Below are positions 9,016 through 16,990 of a DNA stretch of 64,000 nucleotides, piece by piece. This DNA is from Clostridium sp. AM33-3 (GTDB taxonomy: Bacteria; Bacillota; Clostridia; Lachnospirales; Lachnospiraceae). The translations under genes were made by a program, and so were the position numbers. Every line of letters starts with the position of its first letter. The first letter of the stretch is position 1. The notes under the pieces were generated by a model. That model saw nothing but the letters and a program-made list of their open reading frames with translations, did not search any database and had not been told where the DNA came from. The stretch lies in assembly GCF_003480315.1 (NCBI RefSeq), contig NZ_QUIV01000016.1, forward strand, positions 1-64,000. Direction: 5' to 3'.

Positions 9016-9180
9016 GCGGTTTCCGAGGTTTCCCAGATGCAGATGGGCAACGGTAGTCGGAAACCGTGCTGACACCTTGGAAAATAAGGGGTTGCGGTTC
9101 TTAGTTTCCCAGTTTCCCATTAAATCCAGTTGAGAATTAAAAATAAAGATAAAAAGAGTAATTCATGTATATATGCGCGT
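9003..9180. other. Candidate phage replication origin with GGTTTCC iterons
   Basis: GGAAACC occurs at 9003-9009 and 9059-9065, its complement GGTTTCC at 9018-9024 and 9027-9033, and the near-match AGTTTCC at 9103-9109 and 9111-9117. An AT-rich stretch follows (about 9119-9174). Dense inverted and direct 7-mers next to an A/T-rich unwinding-like segment, immediately after the primase-helicase gene, match the usual architecture of phage and satellite-island origins. No gene is visible in 9016-9232. Confidence 0.55.
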
Positions 9181-9232
9181 ATAGGAGTTAAAGGCATATG
9201 GCAACCGCAATCGGCAAAGGAGGTATCTGGTT

Positions 9233-9514
9233 TTGCTAGAAAGTACAGTAGAGAGACATTTGAGGGAAGAAGCTAAAAAGCGGAAAGGCATGGCGTTAAA
9301 GTTCGTATCGCCCAGTATGAATGGAGTGCCTGACCGCATCGTCCTGATGCCGGACGGGAAAATGGCATTTGTGGAACTGAAAGCACCGGGGAAGAAGCCG
9401 AGACCGCTTCAGCTGAAGAGAAAGAGGATGCTTGAGAGGTTAGGATTTCCCGTTTATGTAGTTGATAATATCGAACAGATCGGAGGTATCCTTGATGAAA
9501 TACAAAGCACATGA
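9233..9514 (+). CDS. VRR-NUC domain nuclease
   Basis: A 93-aa VRR-NUC family protein, a PD-(D/E)XK nuclease typically encoded next to the SNF2-like helicase in phages. The core motif is seen at about residues 27-55: GVPDRIVLMPDGKMAFVELK, where D and the E-x-K supply the active site. The start codon is TTG at 9233, chosen because AAAGGAGG precedes it and no better ATG exists. The helicase gene starts 20 bp before its end, so the nuclease and helicase are probably made together and act on branched DNA during replication or repair. Confidence 0.88.
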   Translation: MLESTVERHLREEAKKRKGMALKFVSPSMNGVPDRIVLMPDGKMAFVELKAPGKKPRPLQLKRKRMLERLGFPVYVVDNIEQIGGILDEIQST

Positions 9515-10868
9515 TTATCAGCAATATGCAACAGATTTTATAATCGAACATCCCGTGAGCTGCCTGATCCTTGACATGGGACTTGGGAAAACGGTCATCA
9601 CGCTCACGGCACTGTGGCTTCTGCTGTTTGATTATTTTGAAGTAAGGCGGGTGTTGGTGATTGCACCAAAACGTGTGGCTGAGACCACATGGCCGGCAGA
9701 GATAAAAAAGTGGGAGCATCTTTACGGTATGACATCTGCAGTGGCAATGGGAACTGCAGCACAGAGAAAAGAAGCACTTCTGTCAGGAGCAGATGTGACC
9801 ATCATCGGAAGGGACAATGTTTCGTGGATGACAAAAAATATGTTTTTTGATTTTGACATGGTCATCATCGATGAGCTGTCGAGCTTCAAGTCCCCAAAGG
9901 CACAGAGGTTCAAAGACCTGAAAAAAGTAAGGCCGATGGCAAAGCGGGTGGTCGGACTTACCGGAACACCGGGAAATCTTATGGACCTGTGGGCGGAGAT
10001 AGGGATTCTTGATATGGGGCAGAGGCTTGGGAGATTCATCGGTGGATACCGTGACAGGTTCTTTGTTCCGGATAAGCGTAACCGTGAGATCATCTTTTCC
10101 TACAAGCCGAGGGAAGGCGCTGAAGAAAAAATATATGAGCTGATCTCTGATATCAGCATTTCCATGAAGGCTGTTGATTATCTTGATATGCCGGAGCGTG
10201 TAAGCAACCGTGTATCCGTTACCATGTCAGAATCAGAACAGGCTCTTTATGACAGGATGGCAGATGAGATGATCCTTGAATACGGAGAAGGACAGGACAT
10301 CGATGCGGTAAACGCAGCAGCACTTTCCAACAAGCTCCAGCAGATGGCAAACGGTGCTGTCTATGATGAATCCGGTAATGTCAGAAATATCCATGACAGA
10401 AAACTGGATGCTCTGGAAGACCTGATCGAATCGGCAAACGGGAAACCGCTTCTGGTTGCATACTGGTTCAAGCATGACAGGGAGAGGATATTAAAGAGAT
10501 TTCCGGCAAGGGATATCAATACAAAGAAAGACATTGATGACTGGAATTCCGGAAAGATCCCTATTGCACTGATCCATCCGGCATCGGCAGGACACGGACT
10601 GAATCTTCAGGAGGGCGGATCGACAATCGTATGGTTTTCCCTTACATGGTCCCTTGAACTGTATCAGCAGCTTAATGCCAGACTTTACAGACAGGGGCAG
10701 AAACACACGGTTGTCATAGAGCATCTGGTAACGGATGGGACGGTCGATGAGGATATCCTTCATGCAATCGAGAGGAAGGACAATACACAGAATGCAATGA
10801 TAGAAGCGGTAAAGGCAAGGATTGGAGGTATGGCGGATGACGGCAGAAGTAATGATGAAGGAATATAA
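9495..10868 (+). CDS. SNF2-family DEAD/DEAH helicase
   Basis: A 457-aa superfamily 2 helicase of the SNF2 type. Motif I is DMGLGKT (about residues 27-33). Motif II is reduced to DELS (IIDELSSFKSPKAQR), motif III is GLTGTP, and the C-terminal motifs VI region reads QLNARLYRQGQKHTV. ATG 9495 follows GGAGGTATCC. Usual partner of the preceding VRR-NUC nuclease. Likely remodels replication intermediates or displaces bound proteins; the substrate is inferred from the family. Confidence 0.92.
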   Translation: MKYKAHDYQQYATDFIIEHPVSCLILDMGLGKTVITLTALWLLLFDYFEVRRVLVIAPKRVAETTWPAEIKKWEHLYGMTSAVAMGTAAQRKEALLSGADVTIIGRDNVSWMTKNMFFDFDMVIIDELSSFKSPKAQRFKDLKKVRPMAKRVVGLTGTPGNLMDLWAEIGILDMGQRLGRFIGGYRDRFFVPDKRNREIIFSYKPREGAEEKIYELISDISISMKAVDYLDMPERVSNRVSVTMSESEQALYDRMADEMILEYGEGQDIDAVNAAALSNKLQQMANGAVYDESGNVRNIHDRKLDALEDLIESANGKPLLVAYWFKHDRERILKRFPARDINTKKDIDDWNSGKIPIALIHPASAGHGLNLQEGGSTIVWFSLTWSLELYQQLNARLYRQGQKHTVVIEHLVTDGTVDEDILHAIERKDNTQNAMIEAVKARIGGMADDGRSNDEGI

Positions 10869-11322
10869 GAACATGAAAAAGGAACTGACCGTGACTGGGT
10901 TCCAGCTCCGTCAGTTTCAGGGAGTGAGCGAACAGGACATGATCGATTCCATGCTCTATTCCCATCCGGAAGGGGAAAGGGTGCAGACCAGCACTCTTTC
11001 CGATAAGACGGCAAACATAGCAATCAAGTACAGGACAGCAATCGAAAGGGAGAATGACGAGTGGTATGAATTCCTTTTCCACAGATATATGTTCCTGAAG
11101 GAAGAACTAGATTTTTTCGAGCATGCAGTGAACGGACTGGATGAAAGACATAGAAGCATTATCACGGATCTTCTGGATGAGGACATGACATGGGACATCA
11201 TGATGGACAGATACCATGTGAGCCATACGATGATAGCAAAGTACAGAAAAGCAGCATTGAAGGAACTTGATAAACAGTATGAACTGAGGGACAGACAGGT
11301 GGAAGCCTTTGTCCTCGGATAG
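10837..11322 (+). CDS. Phage transcriptional regulator, sigma region 4-like HTH
   Basis: A 161-aa protein whose C-terminal half contains a sigma70 region 4-like helix-turn-helix (LDERHRSIITDLLDEDMTW... to ...SHTMIAKYRKAALKELDK). This resembles ArpU/RinA-type late-gene activators of Gram-positive phages. The start is ATG at 10837, with GGAGG 8 bases upstream, overlapping the helicase end by 32 bp. It is the last gene of the early operon, which is the expected place for an activator of the packaging and structural operon. Its target promoter is unknown; the repeated elements at 16929, 18040 and 38202 are candidates. Confidence 0.7.
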   Translation: MTAEVMMKEYKNMKKELTVTGFQLRQFQGVSEQDMIDSMLYSHPEGERVQTSTLSDKTANIAIKYRTAIERENDEWYEFLFHRYMFLKEELDFFEHAVNGLDERHRSIITDLLDEDMTWDIMMDRYHVSHTMIAKYRKAALKELDKQYELRDRQVEAFVLG

Positions 11323-11331
11323 GAGGTTTTT

Positions 11332-11688
11332 ATGTGTAAGCGTGGAGATATTTATTATGTGGATTTTGGAGAAAAAGATGGAAGCAAGCAAGGCGGTGTC
11401 CGTCCGGCACTGGTGGTAAGCAACAATAAGGCAAATAAGCATTCCCCTGTTGTTACGGTCGTTCCGCTTTCTGCAAGGGTGTGGAAGAAAAAGTATCTTC
11501 CGACCCATGTGCAGATTCCCAAAGGCAGCGGTCTGAATAAGCCGAGCATGGCTCTGGCGGAACAGGTGGAAGCACTTGATAAGACAAGGCTTGGTGACAG
11601 AATCGGGGAAGTGCTGGATGACATGGTCATGGAACAGATCACCGTGGCACTTCAGATACAGATAGGTGCATATGCAGAGTACAATTAA
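11332..11688 (+). CDS. MazF/PemK-family toxin without an evident antitoxin
   Basis: A 118-aa MazF/PemK endoribonuclease. The signature N-terminus RGDIYYVDFG, then GGVRPALVVSNN, VVPLSAR and the late ALAEQVEALDKTRL segment are all present and in order. Family members cut mRNA at short sites. AGGAGG precedes the ATG. No small antitoxin gene lies directly before or after: upstream is the late regulator and downstream a terminator (11689-11712). Either the antitoxin function is elsewhere, or this is a phage effector, for example acting in host shut-off or superinfection control. Confidence 0.9.
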   Translation: MCKRGDIYYVDFGEKDGSKQGGVRPALVVSNNKANKHSPVVTVVPLSARVWKKKYLPTHVQIPKGSGLNKPSMALAEQVEALDKTRLGDRIGEVLDDMVMEQITVALQIQIGAYAEYN

Positions 11689-11712
11689 GGCAGTCAGACG
11701 GCTGTCTTTTTT
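11689..11712 (+). terminator. Rho-independent terminator after mazF-like gene
   Basis: A GGCAGTC arm (11689-11695), a 4-base loop and a GGCTGTC arm (11700-11706), with two G-U pairs, followed by six T. It closes the early operon after the toxin gene and separates it from the AT-rich cargo gene at 11777. Confidence 0.75.
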
Positions 11713-11776
11713 GTTTGCACTATGGTAAAATCTTAATATGCTTTTAATGTGTGAAATTGGGAAGGTGTGATATTTT

Positions 11777-13180
11777 ATGTCCTATGAAGAAGATTATAGA
11801 GAACCTTATCGTGCAAAATGCGTTTGTGGTCGGGGTTACTTACAATTTTACAGGATACATCTGTCAAATGACTGGGGACAGGAAAAAGAGAATGACACGG
11901 CTGTTGAGATTTTCTGTGAAAGTTGTAAGAAAAAATATCATTATGAGAGAAATCACGGAAGCGATTATTTAGTCCCAGATGGATTATCATTTCCAAATCA
12001 GATCCCTGAATTGAATAGAAAATATTCTTATAACGATAAGGAACAGCTTGTAAAAAAATATGGACGGGAAAGAATAGAGGCTATGGTAGCAGATATGACT
12101 GCACCAAAGCATCGTTTTATAAAAAATCTGGAAAATGACGATGCAATTAAATTTGCAAATCGCTGGGCGCAGTGGTATAGAAAAAAATCACTGTCACCTA
12201 TGATTTCATATTTACAAAATATTCTGGATCAATATAGTGATTTAGAGAGCAGCATTGAGTGTAAAAAACCATACAATGAAAAGTATCATCAGGAAATGAA
12301 TGCTTTTTCAAAGATGGAAATGGAAACAGAGAAGAAGAGTTATAGGCTGTCATTCCAATATGATAAAAAACAGGATGAAGCCGATAAAGAGAGAAGAAGA
12401 CGGGAGCAGGAACGCTACGAAGAAGAACATCAATATGATGATTTTGAGGCAGTTGTTCATTATGATCCGTCATATAAAAGAAATTTTTCCAATCAATACT
12501 GGGACAGTTATTTTATAAAAGAGTGTACAGATATGCAGCATCTGTCTTTAGATAAGCCGGAATATGGAAAACCAGTAGTAACAATTGCAAAAGAATATGC
12601 CTGCGTGTGCCAGATTTGTGGAAAGGAAGAGAAGATACTTTCATCCAGCATGAAGATATCATATGATGAGGAACGAGGGTATTATCTGGAAAAAAGCTGT
12701 AGCTGTCACGGTGTTTCATCTTTTGAAGCAAAAACAATGGATATATTAGATCAACTGGGAATTACTTATATCCGGGAAAAATCCTTTGATGGCTTGGTTG
12801 GAGATTCCGGAAAGAATCTTCGGTTTGATTTCATATTGTCAAAATCAGTAGACGAAACTGGGAAAGCAATATTTGATCTGGCAATAGAATTACAGGGACC
12901 ACACCATTATAAAAAAGGATATTATGATGAGTTCGGTACATACGTAACAGACGATTGTTCGGACAATAAAAGTATAAATGACAGGTTTGAGCGTCAGCTA
13001 AAATACGATGATAAAAAGAAGAAATATTGTCAGCAGCATGGAATCAGCTTAGAGTGCATTAAATATACGGCATCTAATGATATTGATCGTTTAGAAAAGA
13101 TGCTTAGAAATATTTTGAAACAGCACGGATATCGGTATTTCGTTGAGAACGAGAAGCATGGTGAACAGATGGTGTACTAG
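11777..13180 (+). CDS. Cargo protein with Vsr/REase-like nuclease domain
   Basis: A 467-aa protein that is clearly more AT-rich than its neighbours. The N-terminus has a CxC...CxxC cluster (residues 14-52), and a charged, coiled Arg/Glu stretch follows at about 195-215. A second cysteine group (CVCQICG, CSCHG) sits around 275-315. The C-terminal domain (about 320-450) has LRFDFILSK, IELQGPHHY and a late KKKYCQQHGISLECIKY. This D...E-x-Q-G...K pattern is seen in Vsr-like or PD-(D/E)XK endonucleases. It has its own terminator and sits between the early and late operons, the typical place for a moron. An anti-phage defence or DNA repair role is possible; no family is firmly recognised. Confidence 0.7.
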   Translation: MSYEEDYREPYRAKCVCGRGYLQFYRIHLSNDWGQEKENDTAVEIFCESCKKKYHYERNHGSDYLVPDGLSFPNQIPELNRKYSYNDKEQLVKKYGRERIEAMVADMTAPKHRFIKNLENDDAIKFANRWAQWYRKKSLSPMISYLQNILDQYSDLESSIECKKPYNEKYHQEMNAFSKMEMETEKKSYRLSFQYDKKQDEADKERRRREQERYEEEHQYDDFEAVVHYDPSYKRNFSNQYWDSYFIKECTDMQHLSLDKPEYGKPVVTIAKEYACVCQICGKEEKILSSSMKISYDEERGYYLEKSCSCHGVSSFEAKTMDILDQLGITYIREKSFDGLVGDSGKNLRFDFILSKSVDETGKAIFDLAIELQGPHHYKKGYYDEFGTYVTDDCSDNKSINDRFERQLKYDDKKKKYCQQHGISLECIKYTASNDIDRLEKMLRNILKQHGYRYFVENEKHGEQMVY

Positions 13181-13245
13181 AGGTGCACTAAAGGTGTACT
13201 GACTTTTTATTTTACAGGTGCTATGATTAAGATGGCAAAAATCGA

Positions 13246-13267
13246 AGGGAGCAGAAATGCTCCTTTT
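13246..13267 (+). terminator. Terminator after Vsr-like cargo gene
   Basis: GGGAGCA (13247-13253), a GAAA loop and TGCTCC (13258-13263) followed by TTTTC. Almost the same stem (GGAGCA...TGCTCC) ends the other cargo cassette at 28247-28269. Confidence 0.75.
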
Positions 13268-13338
13268 CTTTATGCCCGGAGGCGGTGTCTTTCCAATCCT
13301 TTCACACCGCCCGTGTACATAGAAGGGAGGAATGGCAG

Positions 13339-13692
13339 ATGCCGATGAAACCAAAGAAACCGTGCAGACATCCCGGATGTCCGAAGCTGACAGACGGTCT
13401 GTACTGTGAGGAGCATGAAGCACTGCACCGTGGTGACAGGGCGAGCAGCAGTAAGCGTGGTTACAATAGGCGGTGGCAGAAGGCAAGGGCGAGGTACTTA
13501 AAAGCACATCCTTTGTGCGTGCAGTGCATGAAGGAAGGCAGGGCAGTGACCGCAACCGTTGTCGACCATGTGAAGCCACACCGTGGTGATCCCGTTCTGT
13601 TCTGGGACGAGAAGAACTGGCAGAGCTTATGCAAACCTTGTCATGATAAAAAGACATGGAACGAGGATAACAATCCTGAGTATCGGTTCTGA
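13339..13692 (+). CDS. HNH endonuclease (packaging-associated)
   Basis: A 117-aa HNH nuclease. Zinc cysteines (CRHPGCPK near the N-terminus, then CVQC and CKPCH) frame the HNH core VVDHVKPHRGDP...NWQSLCKPCHDKKT. In HK97-like phages an HNH protein of this size works with the terminase in cos cleavage. Here it is separated from terS by two methyltransferases and small genes. Start 13339 follows GAAGGGAGG. The non-coding stretch right after it (13700-13820) is the candidate cos region. Confidence 0.9.
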   Translation: MPMKPKKPCRHPGCPKLTDGLYCEEHEALHRGDRASSSKRGYNRRWQKARARYLKAHPLCVQCMKEGRAVTATVVDHVKPHRGDPVLFWDEKNWQSLCKPCHDKKTWNEDNNPEYRF

Positions 13693-13699
13693 TGGCAGA

Positions 13700-13860
13700 C
13701 CGTGGGGGTATCAAAATCTCTACGGAGTGAACCGCTGAAGACCGATGGCCCCCTTTGCGTGAATTTTCGCAGAACTAAACAGGGGGGATATAAAAAGGGT
13801 ATGGTAATTTTCGCAGAATGTACTTAAAACACGGCAAAAAGGGGTATTTCCTTTTGCCGG
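13700..13860. other. Candidate cos/packaging region
   Basis: Non-coding DNA directly after the HNH gene. It contains G- and C-runs (GGGGGTATC at about 13,706, GGCCCCC at about 13,748, AGGGGGG at about 13,781) and a 13-bp direct repeat AATTTTCGCAGAA at 13762-13774 and 13806-13818. A hairpin with perfect CGGCAAAA/TTTTGCCG arms follows at 13832-13860. In HK97-type phages the cos site commonly lies beside the HNH gene. The site of cleavage cannot be fixed from sequence alone. Confidence 0.45.
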
Positions 13861-13886
13861 AAAATCAGGAAAAAAGCATTATTTAA

Positions 13887-13930
13887 GGCTGGAAAACAGT
13901 GTAAAAACATTGTTTTTCCGGTCTTTTTTT
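13887..13930 (+). terminator. Terminator before late/methylase operon
   Basis: GGCTGGAAAACA pairs with TGTTTTTCCGGTC (one bulged T and two G-U pairs), followed by a run of seven T at 13924-13930. Stops transcription coming through the HNH/cos region; the next gene starts at 13956. Confidence 0.75.
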
Positions 13931-13955
13931 GTGTGCCGGAAGGAGAGTGGAAAGG

Positions 13956-14411
13956 ATGACGGACGCACAGGCAAAGCAGATCAATGAGATGCGGATGAAG
14001 GGGATGGGCTATAAAGCCATCGGAATGGCAATCGGACTGTCCCGTGACATCGTAAGGAATTACTGCAAGAGACATAACCTTGCCGGATACGCCACGGTGG
14101 TTTCAAAAAATATGAAACTCATGGTGGACGGTAAAGAGGTGTGCCACTTCTGCGGTAATCCGATCACGCAGCCGAAGACTGGCAGACCGAGAAGGTTCTG
14201 CTGTGAAAAATGCAGAAGGGAATGGTGGAAGGCACACCCGGAAGCAGTGAAGAAAAGCGAGAAGGCTTCCTACACGCTTGTATGTGAGCAGTGCGGGAAG
14301 CCTTTCATTTCCTATGGAAACAAGAACAGAAAATACTGCGGCCGTGAATGTTATTTCCGGCACAGATTTTTGGCAGAGGAGGATATGGAAGATGCAGTTT
14401 CAGAGTTATAA
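13956..14411 (+). CDS. HTH plus zinc-finger phage protein
   Basis: A 151-aa protein. Residues 5-45 form a resolvase-like helix-turn-helix (MRMKGMGYKAIGMAIGLSRD). Residues 65-90 (CHFCGNPI...CCEKC) and 108-132 (CEQCGKPF...YCGRECY) are two zinc-binding units. The start at 13956 follows GAGAGTGGAAAGG. It lies directly upstream of, and overlaps, the ParB-methyltransferase gene by 20 bp. Likely a DNA-binding regulator or packaging accessory factor; the exact role is unknown. Confidence 0.7.
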   Translation: MTDAQAKQINEMRMKGMGYKAIGMAIGLSRDIVRNYCKRHNLAGYATVVSKNMKLMVDGKEVCHFCGNPITQPKTGRPRRFCCEKCRREWWKAHPEAVKKSEKASYTLVCEQCGKPFISYGNKNRKYCGRECYFRHRFLAEEDMEDAVSEL

Positions 14412-15648
14412 AATAGCAGACCTTATCCCGGCTTCCTATAATCCGAGGAAGAAGTTAAAACCGGGTGATAAGGAATATGAAAAAATCAAGAACTCCATTA
14501 AGGAGTTCGGGTATGTCGAGCCGATCATTATCAACTCAGACATGACCATTATCGGAGGACACCAGAGAGCCACGGTCCTTGCAGACCTCGGATACACGGA
14601 AGTGGAATGTATCGTGGTCGATATCGACAAGACCAAGGAGAAGGCACTCAATGTAGCGCTCAATAAAATTACGGGCGAATGGAACAAGGAACTCCTGGCT
14701 GACCTTATCAAAGACCTTGAGGATTCGGATTTCGATGTCGGCATCACGGGTTTTGAACCGCCGGAGATCGAACAGCTTTTTAATTCCGTGCATGATAAGA
14801 AGATCACGGAGGATGATTTCGATGTGGAAGCGGAGCTTGCAAAGCCGACCGTGGCAAAGACAGGAGATGTATGGCTGCTTGGAAAGCACCGTGTCATCTG
14901 CGGTGATTCCATTCTGCCAGAAACTTACGATAAGCTGATGGATGGACAGAAGGCAAATCTTGTCCTGACGGATCCGCCATACAATGTAAATGTTGAGGAG
15001 ACGGCCGGCAAGATCAAAAACGACAACATGCCAGATGAGGATTTCTATAAGTTCCTGTTTGCTGCATTTGTAAATATGGAGCAGTCAATGGAACAGGATG
15101 CTTCCATTTATGTATTCCATGCGGATACAGAGGGGCTGAATTTCAGAAAGGCATTCAAGGATGCCGGATTTTACCTTTCCGGGTGCTGCATCTGGAAGAA
15201 GAACGCACTGGTCCTTGGAAGAAGCCCGTACCAGTGGCAGCACGAGCCGTGTTTGTTCGGATGGAAGAAAGGCGGGAAGCACCAGTGGTATTCCGACAGG
15301 AAGCAGACCACCATCTGGGAATATGACCGTCCGAAGGCAAGCAAGGACCATCCGACCATGAAGCCTGTGGCGCTTATGGCATATCCGATCCAGAATTCCT
15401 GCATGAGCAACTGCATCGTGCTTGATCCGTTCCTTGCTTCCGGCTCTACGCTGATCGCCTGTGAGCAGACACACCGTATCTGCTACGGCATCGAACTGGA
15501 TGAGAAGTTTGTGGATGTGATCGTAAACCGCTACATTGAACAGTGCGGTTCGGATGCGGATGTATTTGTCATCCGTGACGATATGAAAATTTCATATCAG
15601 CAATTATGCAGGGGAGGGCAGTATAATGAAACAGATGACCTTCCTTGA
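14392..15648 (+). CDS. ParB-domain DNA adenine/cytosine-N4 methyltransferase
   Basis: A 418-aa two-domain enzyme. Residues 1-100 are a ParB/Srx-like domain (IADLIPASYNPRKK, IIGGHQRATVL). From about 150 it is an amino-methyltransferase with DPPY at residues 194-197 and the SAM-binding motif LDPFLASGSTLIACE at about 343-357; DPPY before the SAM motif puts it in the beta-class arrangement. Such phage enzymes modify phage DNA, protecting it from host restriction or tuning gene expression. No cognate endonuclease gene is nearby. Start 14392 follows GAGGAGG. Overlaps the C5 methyltransferase by 23 bp. Confidence 0.92.
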   Translation: MQFQSYKIADLIPASYNPRKKLKPGDKEYEKIKNSIKEFGYVEPIIINSDMTIIGGHQRATVLADLGYTEVECIVVDIDKTKEKALNVALNKITGEWNKELLADLIKDLEDSDFDVGITGFEPPEIEQLFNSVHDKKITEDDFDVEAELAKPTVAKTGDVWLLGKHRVICGDSILPETYDKLMDGQKANLVLTDPPYNVNVEETAGKIKNDNMPDEDFYKFLFAAFVNMEQSMEQDASIYVFHADTEGLNFRKAFKDAGFYLSGCCIWKKNALVLGRSPYQWQHEPCLFGWKKGGKHQWYSDRKQTTIWEYDRPKASKDHPTMKPVALMAYPIQNSCMSNCIVLDPFLASGSTLIACEQTHRICYGIELDEKFVDVIVNRYIEQCGSDADVFVIRDDMKISYQQLCRGGQYNETDDLP

Positions 15649-16894
15649 TCTATGTTCCGGCATCGGCGGCTTCAGGCTCGGTCTTGAAACTGCCGGCCAT
15701 AAATGCATCGGGTACTGTGAATATGATAAATTTGCAAGAGCCTCGTATGAGGCAATGTATGATACGGAAGGAGAGTGGAAAGCTCATGATGTCACAAAAC
15801 TCAAACCCGGAGATGTCCCCTATGCAGACATCTGGTGCTTCGGATTCCCATGCCAGGACATCTCCGTTGCCGGAAAACAGCGGGGACTGGTCGGAAAAAG
15901 AAGTGGAATATATTACAACATTATTGACCTCCTCAAAGGCAAAGAGGAAAGTGCTAAACCCTCATACCTACTTGTTGAGAACGTTAAGAACCTGTTATCG
16001 ATCAATGCAGGATTCGATTTTGCCTCAGTTCTGTTTGAAATGGACGAAGCAGGGTATGACTGTCGGTGGCAGGTGCTTAACTCAAAAAACTTCGGAGTCC
16101 CGCAGAACCGTGAGCGTGTGTTCATTATCGCAAATCTTAGAAGCAGAGGTAGACGAGAAATATTACCTCTCACCGGAGAAAACGCAGCAGCTCTTAACCA
16201 ACTTATAGGAGGCATGCAGGGCTACCGTGTTTATGGGACGGACGGCATTTCGGCAACCCTTGTGGGGAATGCGGGCGGTGTCGGGGCCAAGACAGGGCTT
16301 TACTTCATCGACCAGAGCAACCATGATCCGAAGATCACGGATACGGCAAGATGCCTGACAGCGAGGTACACAGCCGGGATGACCAACCATACCGCCATGA
16401 ACTCAGCCGTGCTGGAAGTCCACCCGGTGCTTACACCGGAGCGGATGGAGAAACGGCAGAACGGAAGAAGGATGAAAGAGGACGGAGAGCCGATGTTCAC
16501 CCTGACCTCACAGGACAGGCACGGTGTGTATGTCTGTGAAAAGGTGGATTCCGTCAAAGTGAAAAATGCCACGAAGGCAGGATATGAAGTGGCACGGGAA
16601 GGGGACGGTATCAACCTTGCCTACCCGGACAGTGAGACAAGAAGGGGACGGGTCGGAAAAGGATGCTCCCAGACACTGGACTGTTCCGGGCAGATGGGAA
16701 CGCTCATGAGGGGCGGCCGCATCAGACGGCTGACTCCGAGGGAGTGCTTCCGCTTACAGGGATTTTCTGATGAGCTTTTTGACCGTGCCTCTGCCGTCAA
16801 CTCCGATGCACAGCTTTATAAACAGGCCGGAAATGCAGTCACCGCAACGGTCGCTTATGCGGTTGCGATGTCACTTCCGGAGTCCAGAAGCTGA
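15626..16894 (+). CDS. DNA cytosine-5 methyltransferase
   Basis: A 422-aa C5 methyltransferase. Motif I is FLDLCSGIGGF (residues 6-16), the catalytic motif IV is GFPCQDIS with Cys76, motif VI is ENVKN (118-122), and motif VIII is NRERVFI. The C-terminal motifs IX/X follow a long variable target-recognition region: RRLTPRECFRLQGF and QAGNAV. It is translationally coupled to the amino-methyltransferase. The two together give the phage two independent DNA modifications. It is an orphan enzyme with no endonuclease beside it. Confidence 0.95.
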   Translation: MKQMTFLDLCSGIGGFRLGLETAGHKCIGYCEYDKFARASYEAMYDTEGEWKAHDVTKLKPGDVPYADIWCFGFPCQDISVAGKQRGLVGKRSGIYYNIIDLLKGKEESAKPSYLLVENVKNLLSINAGFDFASVLFEMDEAGYDCRWQVLNSKNFGVPQNRERVFIIANLRSRGRREILPLTGENAAALNQLIGGMQGYRVYGTDGISATLVGNAGGVGAKTGLYFIDQSNHDPKITDTARCLTARYTAGMTNHTAMNSAVLEVHPVLTPERMEKRQNGRRMKEDGEPMFTLTSQDRHGVYVCEKVDSVKVKNATKAGYEVAREGDGINLAYPDSETRRGRVGKGCSQTLDCSGQMGTLMRGGRIRRLTPRECFRLQGFSDELFDRASAVNSDAQLYKQAGNAVTATVAYAVAMSLPESRS

Positions 16895-16928
16895 CATTAC
16901 ATTTTCTTTTGGAAAGTACCATTATCTG

Positions 16929-16978
16929 CTTGACTATACGGGCATTCAGAGTGATATATGGTACTACCAAAAGGAAAG
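16929..16978 (+). promoter_or_regulatory. Repeated promoter-like element, copy A
   Basis: CTTGACTAT, 10 intervening bases, then AGAGTGATATATGGTACTACC and AAAGGAAAGGAG. The same arrangement recurs at 18040-18090 and 38202-38252. In each copy, the C of the CTTG-like start lies exactly 19 bases before AGAG, and AGAG is followed by an A/T-rich -10-like run and CTACC. A TTGACT -35 and a -10-like GATATA 17 bp later are present here. Lies just upstream of the gene at 16991. Confidence 0.55.
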
Positions 16979-16990
16979 GAGAGCAGCGGA

